Source: Cristatella mucedo
Lineage: Eukaryota; Bryozoa; Phylactolaemata; Cristatellidae
Length of the DNA: 64,000 bases
Assembly (NCBI GenBank): GCA_009760855.2
Contig: WPIO01000002.1
Coordinates: 12,808,001-12,872,000 of the forward strand
Reading direction: 5' to 3'
Shown here: one piece after another, positions 34,401 to 46,500 of the stretch
Layout of the letters: each line of letters opens with the position of its first letter
Numbering within the stretch: position 1 is the first letter of the stretch
The notes under the pieces: generated by a model
The model's database searches: none
Seen by the model: only the letters and a program-made list of their open reading frames with translations
Told to the model about the DNA's origin: nothing
Made by a program: the position numbers and the translations under genes

Positions 34401-35026
34401 CGAAAGAAGTTGCTGCGAGTGCTCAAGCGGTCGGTTCGAAGATACCGTCACGTTTTCCTCTGACCGACCATAGAAGCTGAGATCTATCCAGCTGCCGAAC
34501 TTGACAGGCACCGTAATTACGAAACTATCTCCTTTGGCGAGAAGGTCCATGTGAATGACCGAGACTTAATTTCCACTGATGGCAAAGCTGCAGCTCACTT
34601 TATTTTTTATTTCAAATTTTTGGGTGTCTGCCCACACGTGAGATTAGGTGCTCTAGTTATCTCAGGATATATGTAGCGGCCAATTAGGACGTGGAGCTTA
34701 CCCAGGGTAACCAGCACAGGAGGTCTGATGGCTCGTATCTGACAACAAAGTCTGGCTTTCTTCCCTGGGCCGAAACATCAGAGCATCTCAAGATGATCGA
34801 AGTCACGAAATCATCCGCCGCAAGACGGCTAAAGCATAGCTTCTGAGTAAATATAAGTCCACCAAATAACTACATCTCATCACAAGAAGATCTCACAACT
34901 GCACTTCTTGTACATGGTGAGGCAACATGTGACTCGGGACCCTGTGAGCACTGGGCTGAGACCCTACTAGGGATGCGACAGAATAAGCAACTGCTGGCTC
35001 TGGAGCGGTGGCCGAGCGAACAATAG

Positions 35027-36535
35027 CCGTCAGAGGATGACACGACAATCCTGCACAAATCCATGCATTGGCAGTATCTGTGGGAACATAAATATACCAA
35101 ACACTGCCGCCAAATGTCAGGCTGGTTCGGAACGAACGATTGCTCGACAGTGCAAAAACAATGCATCTATGGAATATAAGGGCTGCTGGATGAGAACGAA
35201 GAAAGGATGGAGAGGGCTAGATCCTTTGTAGCAGGCAGCCTTCTAGAGTGCCCAGACTGGGCATGGCCGGCGTGGTTTCTGAAGTGCTTGGTGTTGGAGC
35301 TCGGAGATTTGTTTCTACGTCAAAATACCCAGCCTGATGACATGTCGTTCGGAGGGCTGCCACACAAATGATCTCTGCGGTTAATTTATTATGGCTCTGA
35401 TTGAGCACGTTTGCTTTAATGTTCATCTTTACTAGGACTACGCAAACCTGAAAGAGCAGCTTTCACTAATATGAGGGGGCGAGTTTGTGTGAGCAGTGAA
35501 GTTTGCCACCGGAAGTAACCACACTGCAGAAGGATCCATTCACTCACCCATCCTACCAAGTGTCTATCTCCAAAGAAGCCAAGAAAAAAATACAGAGAAC
35601 AGAGGGAGAGTCTACAAATAAGACATTATGAAGCGTTCCTGTCTCCGAAGCCAAGCTATGTGAAAGCCATTAGGGTCCTGTCATACTACACAAGCCATGT
35701 TGAGAAAGAATTAGCTACATTCACCGTAGCCTTTAGCGGCAGTGCTTCGCCTGAGTGCCATGGAAAGATATTCTTACGATTTTGTCATTTTGCAGTAACT
35801 GGTTGATTTACCTAAGAATGACTGTCCACCGTTCGAGCTCTATCTCTTGAATGTGATGCGTAACCCAAAGGCTAAGCACTGAGTTCTCAGCATTTGTTTA
35901 CGGATCAATTTATTCCACAAATACTTATATTTAGTATATTTTGATCCAAATTAATAAATACGGTTTAATTCTATTTTTAAATTACTCGAACCGAAGAAGA
36001 AGAAGAAGCATCTGCGTCAGGCCCCTAATCAAGTAGGATTTCCCTAAAAATGAGAAGAAAAAACCAGCTCTTGGTTCCTTCAACTCCGAAAGAGCAGCAA
36101 AACGGCGGTATATCGCTATTTCTCGTGGCTTGCTGTTATGAAAACTAAAGGTCAAGGTTTAGCTTTTACCAAATCCTGGCAATGGGTTTTCTGTAGACTC
36201 TTTAGTCACCCCCGCAGACGTTAGTCTAACCATAAAGGATATTAGACACAGGAGAGCGAGAATTATAGGAATGAACTGATTTATTCCGAATTGACTGACT
36301 GCAGTTTTATATATGAAATCACAAAAATGGCCGCGAAATTGGGTGGGTGTTCTTGAAAAAACAATGGGCTGACTGCATTCTTTGAGCGTTCGTTTGTTTC
36401 TGTGTTGTCATAGCTTAAAATTATAATGTGCGAGCAGCTTGCAGCGGCAAAAAAGCTAGCCATCGATCTAATTGAAATTAATCTGGTCTCAAATTTGCAA
36501 CTTCCTGTATTCGCACCCATTTTGGGCATAGGCGG
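35027..36535. other. no gene seen
   Basis: No exon or repeat that I can support. A short open stretch just before (34840-35023, containing LTTALLVHGEATCDSGPCEH) ends at TAG 35024 and is unassigned. Confidence 0.4.
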
Positions 36536-36539
36536 AAAA

Positions 36540-36541
36540 AA

Positions 36542-36599
<58 letters not shown>

Positions 36600-36632
36600 T
36601 GACATGTATATATATGTATATATATATATAGT
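36540..36632. repeat. (TA)n/(GA)n compound microsatellite
   Basis: TATATA, then GAGAGA, then TATATG runs. Confidence 0.95.
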
Positions 36633-36639
36633 TGTCGCT

Positions 36640-37120
36640 CGCTTATCGAGGTTAATCAGTTCCGGACTTTACCATTGGTGAATGAATTTATTTGAAACAT
36701 GATTCTTTATTTATAAAGAAAATATTTTCGAAGTGAGAGCACAGAAAACGTGTTCTTTAGTCACTATTCCACTCGTATTCCCCAATATATTAAAAAATAA
36801 GAAAAATAAGACGTATCAGACGTCTTAAATACCAGGTTATTGTTATTGCTCATTTAATTCTACGTTTAGAGGATAGGATAGCCAATCAGTGAACACTATG
36901 CTCTGATTGGCTTCCTTTCACAGCACCCGATTTTTTAGGAAAAACGTTCTTGCTCACACACAAGCAGTAGTCGAGTGGCTGAACCGAGCGTTGCATTATT
37001 TGCCAGTATGCTCGAATGCATAGCCCTGCAGTCCATAAGTACAATAATTTTAATTTAATAATGGGTATACAATTAACTCACACAATGAACGAGCTATATC
37101 ATTTTCACTGTCGTGATATT
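36640..37120. other. no gene seen
   Basis: AT-rich unassigned sequence. Confidence 0.4.
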
Positions 37121-37124
37121 TCCG

Positions 37125-37245
37125 GCAATCACCATCGCTTGCAGCGGCTATAAAGAATTAACCGCCGCAGGATTTGAATCCACGACCTCAGAGCCGAGGT
37201 CGTGAAAAGCAACTGCCTTACATGGTGTACCATCACGGCTCTAAA
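37125..37245 (-). mobile_element. tRNA-derived SINE head, minus strand
   Basis: On the minus strand: GAGCCGTGATGG, ATGTAAGGCAGTTGC, ACGACCTC and a B box GGATTCAAATCC (37170-37181), then CGGCGG and AGCCGCTGCAAGC. Close to the 3.1-kb copy. Confidence 0.8.
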
Positions 37246-37562
37246 AGGAAAATAAAATCTAACCAGTCAAGCTCTGTTTTCATGGCGATTTAAAATAGTA
37301 TTGTTTATTGATTTGTGCTGAAATATACTTACTGTTCACATCATTCGCCGATACACTTGTGTGGCGACTTTGTCCAGTAAGTTATGTGTTGAACATGACC
37401 CAGTCAAAGTAAAATCATAAGCATATGTGTGTGCACATTCTAAAGATTCTAGTTTTGCTTGAGTGCTAATACCTGTAATCTCAACGGCTTGTATCATGTA
37501 ATGCCTGATAAGCGGTAAAATAATACATAGTTTGTTCTGCCAGCACAGGTTTTAGGAATGAT

Positions 37563-37690
37563 TGCACGGGTCTGAGTCAACAAGTAAAGTGCTTACATTT
37601 CTTGAAGGCGTGAGTTCGAGTCATTCAGCAGGCAATTCTGTAATGCTTGCTGGAAGCAGAAGTTGTAGCAGATGCGGCTCCTTCTGCACT
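37563..37690 (+). mobile_element. diverged tRNA-derived SINE
   Basis: AACAAGTAAAGTGCTTACATTTC, GAGTTCGAGTCATTCAGCAGG and a TGCTTGCTGGAAGCAG body block. Confidence 0.5.
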
Positions 37691-38404
37691 TGATTAATAA
37701 AGTTGTTGATTTATCTAACCTTTTATTTACATTCCTTTACATTGACCAGTCATTGAAAGCCTGACTTTGCTACTGAATGCGCTAAAGCTCATGGCTTTTT
37801 ATTAAAGTGGCCGAGTGATCGGCTTACTTAATGAATTATACGAATTTACACTCCTTTAGTAAGTGGTCGAGCTTTCAAGGCTTCTCAAAGGTTGTAAAAC
37901 GAGACTGTTTAGCCCTATGCATCTATTCTCTCGACCAATAGGCCCTGACCTTAAGATCGTGGGATTGCCGGAGCCATTAACTTTCGTCTTTTGTGCGTGG
38001 TGTGTGAGAATCATTTAAACCTTGATCAAAATAATTAAACTAAAGCACTGTTCCGAACCTAAAATGCATCCTTGGTACAGTAAAGTAAATATCAGCCGCT
38101 CCAATAGCTTTGCAAACTATATTTCCGCTTATAGCATCACAAGAGCATTAGCGGCTATCACAAATTGCCGCAGCAAAAAAGCATTATCCCACCTTCAATA
38201 AATTTCAGTAGCTGACACTGTAATTGAAATACAATGATATCTTTCGGAATCTAACCAAAGTATACCTAAGCAAATGGGCTTGCCAAATTCAAAAATTAAC
38301 CACGGCTTTGTTGGCCAGCAGAGCGCACAACAATAGTTTGAACGTAGCTTTTGGACGTTGCGTTGCGTATGAGAATCTTTCAGATTGCTGTTGTTCACGA
38401 GAAA
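37690..38404. other. upstream region of the coiled-coil gene
   Basis: No further exon or clear core promoter is recognisable. The last ~50 bases before the ATG resemble the flank of the exon-1 copy at 33.4 kb, so this is probably its 5' UTR or promoter. Confidence 0.35.
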
Positions 38405-38452
38405 ATGGACAGCGATACGAGCTTGGACATTAGCAGTATCAGGAGTGACAGT
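38405..38452 (+). CDS. coiled-coil gene exon 1
   Basis: ATG frame MDSDTSLDISSIRSDS followed by |GTAAGT, phase 0 out. Supported by the conserved copies at 33444 and 62425. Confidence 0.65.
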
Positions 38453-40530
38453 GTAAGTAACAGCAATGCTAGCCTGCTACGTTTTATTGATCGCATCGAT
38501 GAGCCTCTGCAGATATGTGGCTGGCAATTTATTATGCATTAAATTTAAAAAGAGAATGTATTTTGAGATCTGATGCGAGTTCAGTGACTGAACTGAGTTG
38601 TATCGTTGTTGGAACCGGTGTCTCTAGATAACCTGTCAAGGGAAAATAGCCTGCTGCCGCTTTGAGTTGAGAGACAATTAAATTAAGCCGAATGCTGAGC
38701 GACGTATTGACATGCAAGCTCCGAGTAGCTTTTACTGAATGGTCCACTCACTGCGTAGGAAGATCTCTGAATTTGGCGATCATCAATCATTAGCGACCAG
38801 TAAAATGTCACATTTAGTTGCACTGAAAATATTACTGTTTATTCATATGCAGCCGTCCCTTCGCTGGTCAACTGTAAGTGAAGTATCTTAAGATTGGTGC
38901 TGAGTAGCGATAAGCGATGGCAGTGCCACAAAGCAGTCGGGTGCTGATGTGATCAACATTAGGGTTAAGACAGCCCGACCTTCCAGTGTAGCCAGTCTCT
39001 AGCTTTAATAATGTACATTTTAGGAATATTAACAGCGTAATCTGACTTAATGGCAGCAGCAATAATCAATGGCGAGACAATGTTAAGCTCAGCCAATAGA
39101 CACAAGCACGATTTGTCCACGATTTTGCAGAGTGGTACGAAGTCAAAGAGAAGTGGAGCATTGTCAACGTCAGCCGCCACAAATGACAGCTCGTATGATC
39201 TCCAGAGGCTGTACAGGCAGGCTGAGGTGTGTATCCATGCTTCATGGCATCTTCACGCCTGGTCCAAAAGCTTGGTCTTTAGCCAATTTCTCTGTGTATA
39301 CTTTGGTGTTTAATCAATGTTAGCTATTGTGGCAGGATTTCGTTCAGGGCTAGGTCGCTCGAGCTATATCTCTCGACCACGCTGCTTATTTCTAGCTCAT
39401 ACACAAATCAAGGCCAGTTTATTTTTTGCTAGTTACATTCTGCTGATTAGTTGATATTATGCTGATTAGCTGAGATGTGGTAGTTGATTGCTAGTTAGTT
39501 TAGTGTATTATTATTACTATCATTATCCAAGCGGTACCAACTCGTGTCAGCATTTGTGCGAAGTAAATGAGCAGCCCTAGGCGGTATAGGTGCGAGGTGA
39601 TCTTTCCTCTTAAAATCGTCCTCGTAGATCTCGCTGGGTTGTGCTTGCCAACTTCAGTAGGTCCACAAAAAAAGTGAGAAGTGTCGCCATCCCTGCAAAC
39701 CAAAAAGAGTCAAAGCGAACCTTTCCGATACAAATAAAAAAGTGCAGGCGCAGCTTTTGTGTCTACTGCCAATGATCGCTCAGGATTCTTTCAGACATGC
39801 TCTACGGACTGCCACAGTGTATTTTTAGCACACCAAGTTGGCAAGACGTGCTCCTGATATTGCTACATCTTCGTGGTATATAAACCCCTTGAGGCATACA
39901 AGCTACGGCTGACGATTCTATTGCAGGCCGACGTGGTTCAAATGCATAAAATGATTATGAAACAGCGAAAGGAGCATGAAGATGAGCTGCGGGCCTTACT
40001 AGCCTACGTGGAAAAGCACGCCTTGCTATCGGTCGAACAGGATGCCTTTGCCCGACAGCAGGAAGCTGAATGCAAGCGTCTCAAGTTAGAAAATCAACGT
40101 ATTCTGAAGGTACGTCTGATTTTATAACCTTCAAGGGAAAGCGTTTATGAGATGACCACATTTAGAGCGCTTCAGTAGCAGCAAGGAATTTCGCGGCTGG
40201 CATAGAATAAATTAGCTCAATGCGATCCAGGTTGATGTGCAAGCAAAGAATTAGCGATGGTAACTAGGAGCGTATTGCTTAACGTGCAGCAGAATGGCAA
40301 ATACCTTTGGTAGTAGCTACAATATATTAATATACTTCACCTTAAAACTTGGAAAGCATTTTCTGAAAAATTTCTGGTTTGTTGTGGCAAAACGTTTCGT
40401 CCGTTGTGAAGTGAATGAAATCTTTATGCATTTCATATTATGATGCAGCTATCGATTCTGCTTCCTTTGCAGCAAAGGTAAAGTGCCTAGATAGAGATTA
40501 AGTTGCCCGAGGGCTCTAAATCAAGAGTTC

Positions 40531-40563
<33 letters not shown>

Positions 40564-43500
40564 GTCGCTCAGTGATCCTTCGATTTGATTTGGCTAAAGG
40601 TTGTGCTCCAAAGAATAATGTAATTCTTCTTGTTTAAGGTAATTGCGCATTTTTTCATTGGCAGGACAACGAGGACCTGAAGGAGAGCCTACTTAGAAAG
40701 GATCAGGTGGTGAGCTGCTGATTTAATGAGCACGTGATATGCAAATGGATGAAGTATGAGCATGCCGTAGCAGAGATTGAGCACTCGGATCGCTACCCTA
40801 CTAGTTTGCTAGCATTAATGCAAAATCTAGATACAAGAGGGTGACCTTTTCCTGGTATTATGCACTCACTACCTTTTAGCTTGCAGTCATATTAGAAGAT
40901 AAGCAACGTGATAGGGCGTGACAAAAATGTCTTAGTGCGATATTTATCCTAGGACAGCCTATGCATAAGCACTAATTTCTCGCTATAAAATCTCACAGTT
41001 TGATATAATTTTTACATTCATAGTGGCTGCATCAATAGAGAATTGCCTCATCATTTATAGAATGTCTTAGCACCTTGGTGACCATAATCGTGGCTATATA
41101 AGACCTCTCTCTTACATAAGGTATGATATATAAGGCCATTTCTGAGTATTATAATTTCAGGCCTTTTCTAGCGATCAAATTCTTAAATGACAGCATGGAT
41201 AAATGTGATCGCTCAACTATTAATTACTATTTTTTATTGGAGGCATAGGTGAAATAGCAAAGCAAGCACACCAAATGCCTCGCCTAGTTGACTAGCATTA
41301 GTAAATAGAGAGAAAAATTGCAGCATTCTACTCATCAAGAGTGATACAAATTCTTTAAAGATTTTCACTATTCATAATTCCGAATTCAGCCCACTGAAAG
41401 TCTTGGTTTTGTTTTCAACTTTTCTCCAGCTTCGGATTTTCGGGAGATTTCTCATTCAATATACAGCACATACATTCACCACACTCCTTTTAGTTTCCTT
41501 AAAATCACAAGCAGAGCGCTACAATAGATAGGCCTTAGATAATAGAACTAGTAGTAACAATTAGATAGTCTTTTTATGTCACCACGAGAGCACGAAACCT
41601 CGCTGGGGTCACTTCCCATTAGCTGAAAGAGGCTGAATAGTTATTTGCAGTGACAGCTTGTGCCAACCTCGGGCTGCCTAAAGCTTTGGACTAGGTTCGA
41701 ATAAAAAGACCAAGTAGTTGAATGAAATTGAGTGACAAGATATGGATGTTGAACTTTATGAGATTGTTAATGGAGACAATGGGCTAATCACAGTGTGCAG
41801 CGTAATCTGTCAGTAGCGGCACGAAGATTGAGCAATCGATGCCTCTAGGCTAGTTCTGGCAATGGTCGTTAATATCTACTCAGGAAAAGGAAGCGATATT
41901 TTAATACTCGATATTGTTAAAGCCACGAAAAAATAGCCGGCGATTTAAGGTGCATCACAAAATCATCCTGTTTCCTTGCTTGTTGTAATCAGCCTTTAGT
42001 GTAGCCATGCTTGTCACTGCGAACACGTAGACGCGATGCCTTAGATGGTGTCTTGTAATTACAGCTTCAACTGCCACTGCTAAAGAAGGGCGATGAAATG
42101 GAAAAGGAAGTCATAAACCAGAAGGTCTCGTTGTGGCTGACTCTTTTCGCTGTATAACTGCTTACACTTCCGTTACTCTAGAACTCAAAGACAGACTCAT
42201 GTAGAAGTCTGGATTCTCGTTACACTCGTACAAATTACCATGAACTGCATGGGATAGGCGTGCAATTTAGCCAAATCATTCACTCTCAAATCTTCCTGCT
42301 CATTTTCCCATTATATTGAAAAATGTAACGGAATATTGATTTAATTATCAAGTAATTTTAACAGGAAGAAATCAAGAACTTGAATACCATGTTAGCTGTG
42401 GCTAACGCGAAAATCATCGAGCTTACTAAAGAGTTATCAGCAAAAGAAACAAGCTATAAGGTAATGAAGTAAGCCTCGATTATTTTTCTAATTTCGACAC
42501 ATGAGTTGATCATGTTGAGAAGAGTAGAATATTGGTTAGGAATTTTCAAGAAGATGCCAAATATAGTATCTCTTTTAAAGCATGATTGGTTGCCGTTGCC
42601 TTGGTATTTTCTCTCAAATTTTAAAGTTTATTTATGATATAGCCAAACTAAGTATTCTTGTACACAGGTCTTTGGTTCACTTATTTACTGAGCCTTTTTT
42701 AGAAAGACACCGCGTGCAGCAGTGTTTGATGCAGTTTTTTCTGCATGCCTTCGGCATGAGAAGCCCTGGTTAAACTGCTACAAGCAGAGTAACAACGCAC
42801 CTTTGTTTTTCACTTGTTTATAGTTTAGGCATTGGGAACTTGTGGGTCCTTGTTTTACTAGGCTGTTCACATCGCTACAGATTAATTCTGTCTGACTTTG
42901 CATGCAAGCCTAGACTGATTACAATATTGTGCTGCTGCATGAACACATAGACAGAAGGCTTAGCTCTGCTTCTGATTGATAGCTGGCCTTGCCAACTCTG
43001 CTTAAAAGTACTGGGCGGGGCTGATCCTTTTAGGCTGCTCCTAGATAATAATCTTGCCCAGTCTGACCAATGGCAGAGTAGGCTGTAAGATCAGGACCTG
43101 TACATGGCATAAACGACCTGTTTAGATGTTTTAAAGGTTATTAATGCCGTGATGAATTATGGCATGGCTCTGTGTCAAGTAAAACAAAACAAAAAGTGAA
43201 TGTCGGATAATTAAAGAGCCTCTTTTATATAGCTGCCAGAACGTTTTAACGGCCACCAATCCGGCTTGCAGTGGACAATAAAGGATTTCTTGCTGCAAAA
43301 CTCAAACCTGCAACCCAGATTGTGATATGCGAGCCCTTTATCTCTTGATCAAGGCTGAGAGGCTGCAGCACTTACTATTACATGTTGAAGCGATCGTAGC
43401 AACCTGTGACTGTATTCATTTGAGCCTGGCTCAACTGTCTTTTTTATTGTAGGAAACTGTTGAAGTTGTGTCAACAAAGATCAAGGAGAGATTAATTGTG

Positions 43501-46500
43501 TTTAGCCAAAATAAATCTGTCAGTGAGCTGCAAGCAAATTCATTGCCAGAGGTAAGGACCTGCATTTGATGTAATGTCGATAACCAATGAGTTCTTATTG
43601 AGAATCAATTTTTTAGAGTTGATCCTGAATAGCAGGAGTTGCTGAAGCAATCTTCAATAAACCAGAACGTATTTCTAAAAATGAAAGTCGTACATAATCC
43701 TTAATATCATAGTTATCACTCTAATTCTGCTAAAATAAAATAGGTTTTTCGGCCCGGCATTGATCGTAGCAAGAACGCTTGAGATGCGATGACTACTCGC
43801 ACTGTTAAATCATTCTTAATTCTCATGGCAACAAAAGTACGTAGGAGAAGATTATTGTTCCAAATCATCTGGAAGAGTACTTGCCACTCCCTGATATTAC
43901 TAGTCATTAACTGGTCACATCAATCTAACAATCTGTAGATGGACCCGTGTGTACAACCTAAATCAATGTATTCAAATGCTCTAACTGTGAGGTGCACTTG
44001 TAAATCCATATACATGTGCATGCTATATGGCATCTACATTTACATATTGATTCTGAAAACTAACTACACATGTAAATATGTATATATACGCATTTGTTTA
44101 TAATTAAATATAATTACATCGGCATATATTACAGTGTAATTGTAACTTATTTACGAATTTAAATATTTTAACGTACGTATTGGCTTACAAGATTATAAAT
44201 AGGGTATTTAATTTTACAAGTACACATATACCATTATGTATGTATTGCTATATTTAGATTCAGGTTTATATCTACTGGTACCAAGTATGTACTTAGTCTT
44301 AGCCCAGGGGTAAGTTATTTGCTCTTCTTTTTTGTAGCTTCGGTGTAAGATGCTCGCTCTTAACGACCCAGCTCTCGGGATCGAGTGCTGCAGTGGGTGA
44401 TCCTTTATTTACCCATTGAAAACGGCTGTGGTAGCCATTAAGGCTCTTCTGTCGCTATGTTAATGACGCTTTTGAATTGCATATATATGGAGACGTCATA
44501 AATATGCTCGCACAATACACACACCCACACATAATAATAATAATAATAATAATTCACTTGATAAAGCGCCCTCAGAGAACTTAATCTCTCTCTAGGCGCT
44601 TTACATTTGCTGTAAAGTGAAATGCGATTGAAAGGTAAGTAAAATCATGCTTGAAAAAACAAACGAAATGAATAATATGGTTAGGGGTGACATGCACAGG
44701 GTCAGCATGCAAATGTGGTTAGTGGCAGCATGCACAGTGTCAGCATGCATAAGCACATCAAGGACGAATCACAGGGACCCACTGAATGCTGTCCTAAATA
44801 GGTGTGTTTTTAGGTTCCTTTTAAATGTGGTCAGGTCAGGGGATGTTCTGACGTAGGTCGTGAGAGAGTTCCAGGCTTTGGGAGCATATGAACTAAATGC
44901 ACGGTCTCCAAAGGATTTAAGGTTTGTATGAGGTGTTTCTAGACTGTTGGATTCCGAAAAGCGGGTGGTACGATGCTTAGCCTGATGGGGTAGTATATCT
45001 GACAGATAGGCTGGAGCCATAAAATGAAGGGACCTAAAAGTGAGGGACAAAACCTTGAAGTCAATCCGTTGCTTGACTGGTAGCCAGTGCAGGTCGGCGA
45101 GAAGTGGAGTAATGTGGCAACTGCGAAGCTCACGACAGACAAGCCTAGCTGCAGACTTTTGCACCAGCTGCAATCGCCTGATCGCACACGCTGGTAGGCC
45201 AGTGAGCAGTGAGTTGCAGAAATCGAGACGAGATGTCACGAATGCATGGACCAACTTAGACGTGGTATCCTTATCTAAACAGGCCCGAATTTTAGCAATG
45301 TTATGAAGCTGAAAATAGGCAGATTTGACTGTGGAGCTGATGTGGTCGTCTAACGAGAGGTCGCTTTGGAACATGACACCTAGATTTCGAGCTGATTCAA
45401 CTGGAGATATGCTGGCAGAGCCAATTTTGAGTTTCAACCTTTCCAATCTCTGGATCACACTGGGTTTGCCCATAACTAGTAAGTTAGTTTTATCATCGTT
45501 AAGTTTTAGAAAATTTGCTGCCATCCATGTGCGGATGTCATCAATGCATGCAGCTAGTGAGTTTAGAGAATTTGAGGTGCTCGAAGGCTGTGAGGGATCA
45601 AAGCATAGGTACAACTGAGTGTCATCTGCATAGCAGTGAAAGCCTAGATTGTGCTTGGCAATCACATCAGCAAGAGGCAGAGTATAAACCGTGAAAAGAA
45701 CCGGACCTAGCACTGAGCCCTGAGGTACTCCATATTTCAGAGGTACTTCAGATGATCTTTGTCCATTCACGTCAATACTCTGGAGTCTCCCACTGAGATA
45801 GGACCTGAACCACTGCAGAGCAGTGCCGGTGATGCCCAGGTGAGATGAGAAGCGCTCTAGAAGAACTTTGTGATCGATGGTATCAAAAGCTGCCGAAAGA
45901 TCAAGCAAAACAAGCAGAGACACTCTACCCATGTCTGCATTCCTAAGTAGGTCGTTGTATACCCGAAGCAATGCTGACTCTGTGGAGTGATTATCTCTAA
46001 AGCCAGACTGGTACTTGCTAGCAAGGTGTGAGGTTTCGATATACGAGTTCAGCTGGTCCGCCACGACCCGTTCGAGTGTCTTTGATAGGAACGGTAGAAG
46101 AGAAACTGGGCGGTAGTTGCTCAAGTTCTCTTGGTCAAGTGTAGCTTTCTTGAGAAGTGGCCTGACTACAGCTTTTTTGAAAGGTGCTGGGACATGACCT
46201 GAGGCTAATGACATATTAATTATGTTAGTTATGCATGGCAGCAGCAGATCAATGCAACGTAGGAGCAGGACAGTGGGAATAGGGTCCAGAGGACTTGTTG
46301 TCTTCTTTGATTGAGATACGAACCTTAGGACTAGATCACTAGTGACCTGCCTAAATGCAGACATTGAGGTGCTGCCAGGAATCGAGGAACAGCATTCTAG
46401 TGGGGAGGTTGTCATCGCAGGGATGGATTCTCTGATCTTGTCTATCTTCTGCACAAAGAATCGAGAGAAGCGATCGGCTAGATCATAATTAGGATCATCA

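Larger units (their letters stand above)
31301..35024 (+). repeat. near-identical direct repeat, left copy
   Basis: Matches 60320-64000 at an offset of about 28.98 kb. By eye only scattered substitutions and small indels occur, for example 5 nt near 33965. It includes the truncated fourth array unit (no 89-nt exon), extra GCTGCACCGGT subrepeats at 32440-32960, an exon-1 copy and an antisense REL-LINE remnant. Confidence 0.93.

Noticed and set aside
38853-38873. 21-nt micro-exon of the coiled-coil gene
   Set aside because: Good borders but phase 0/0, which does not solve the phase gap; too short to support without cDNA.
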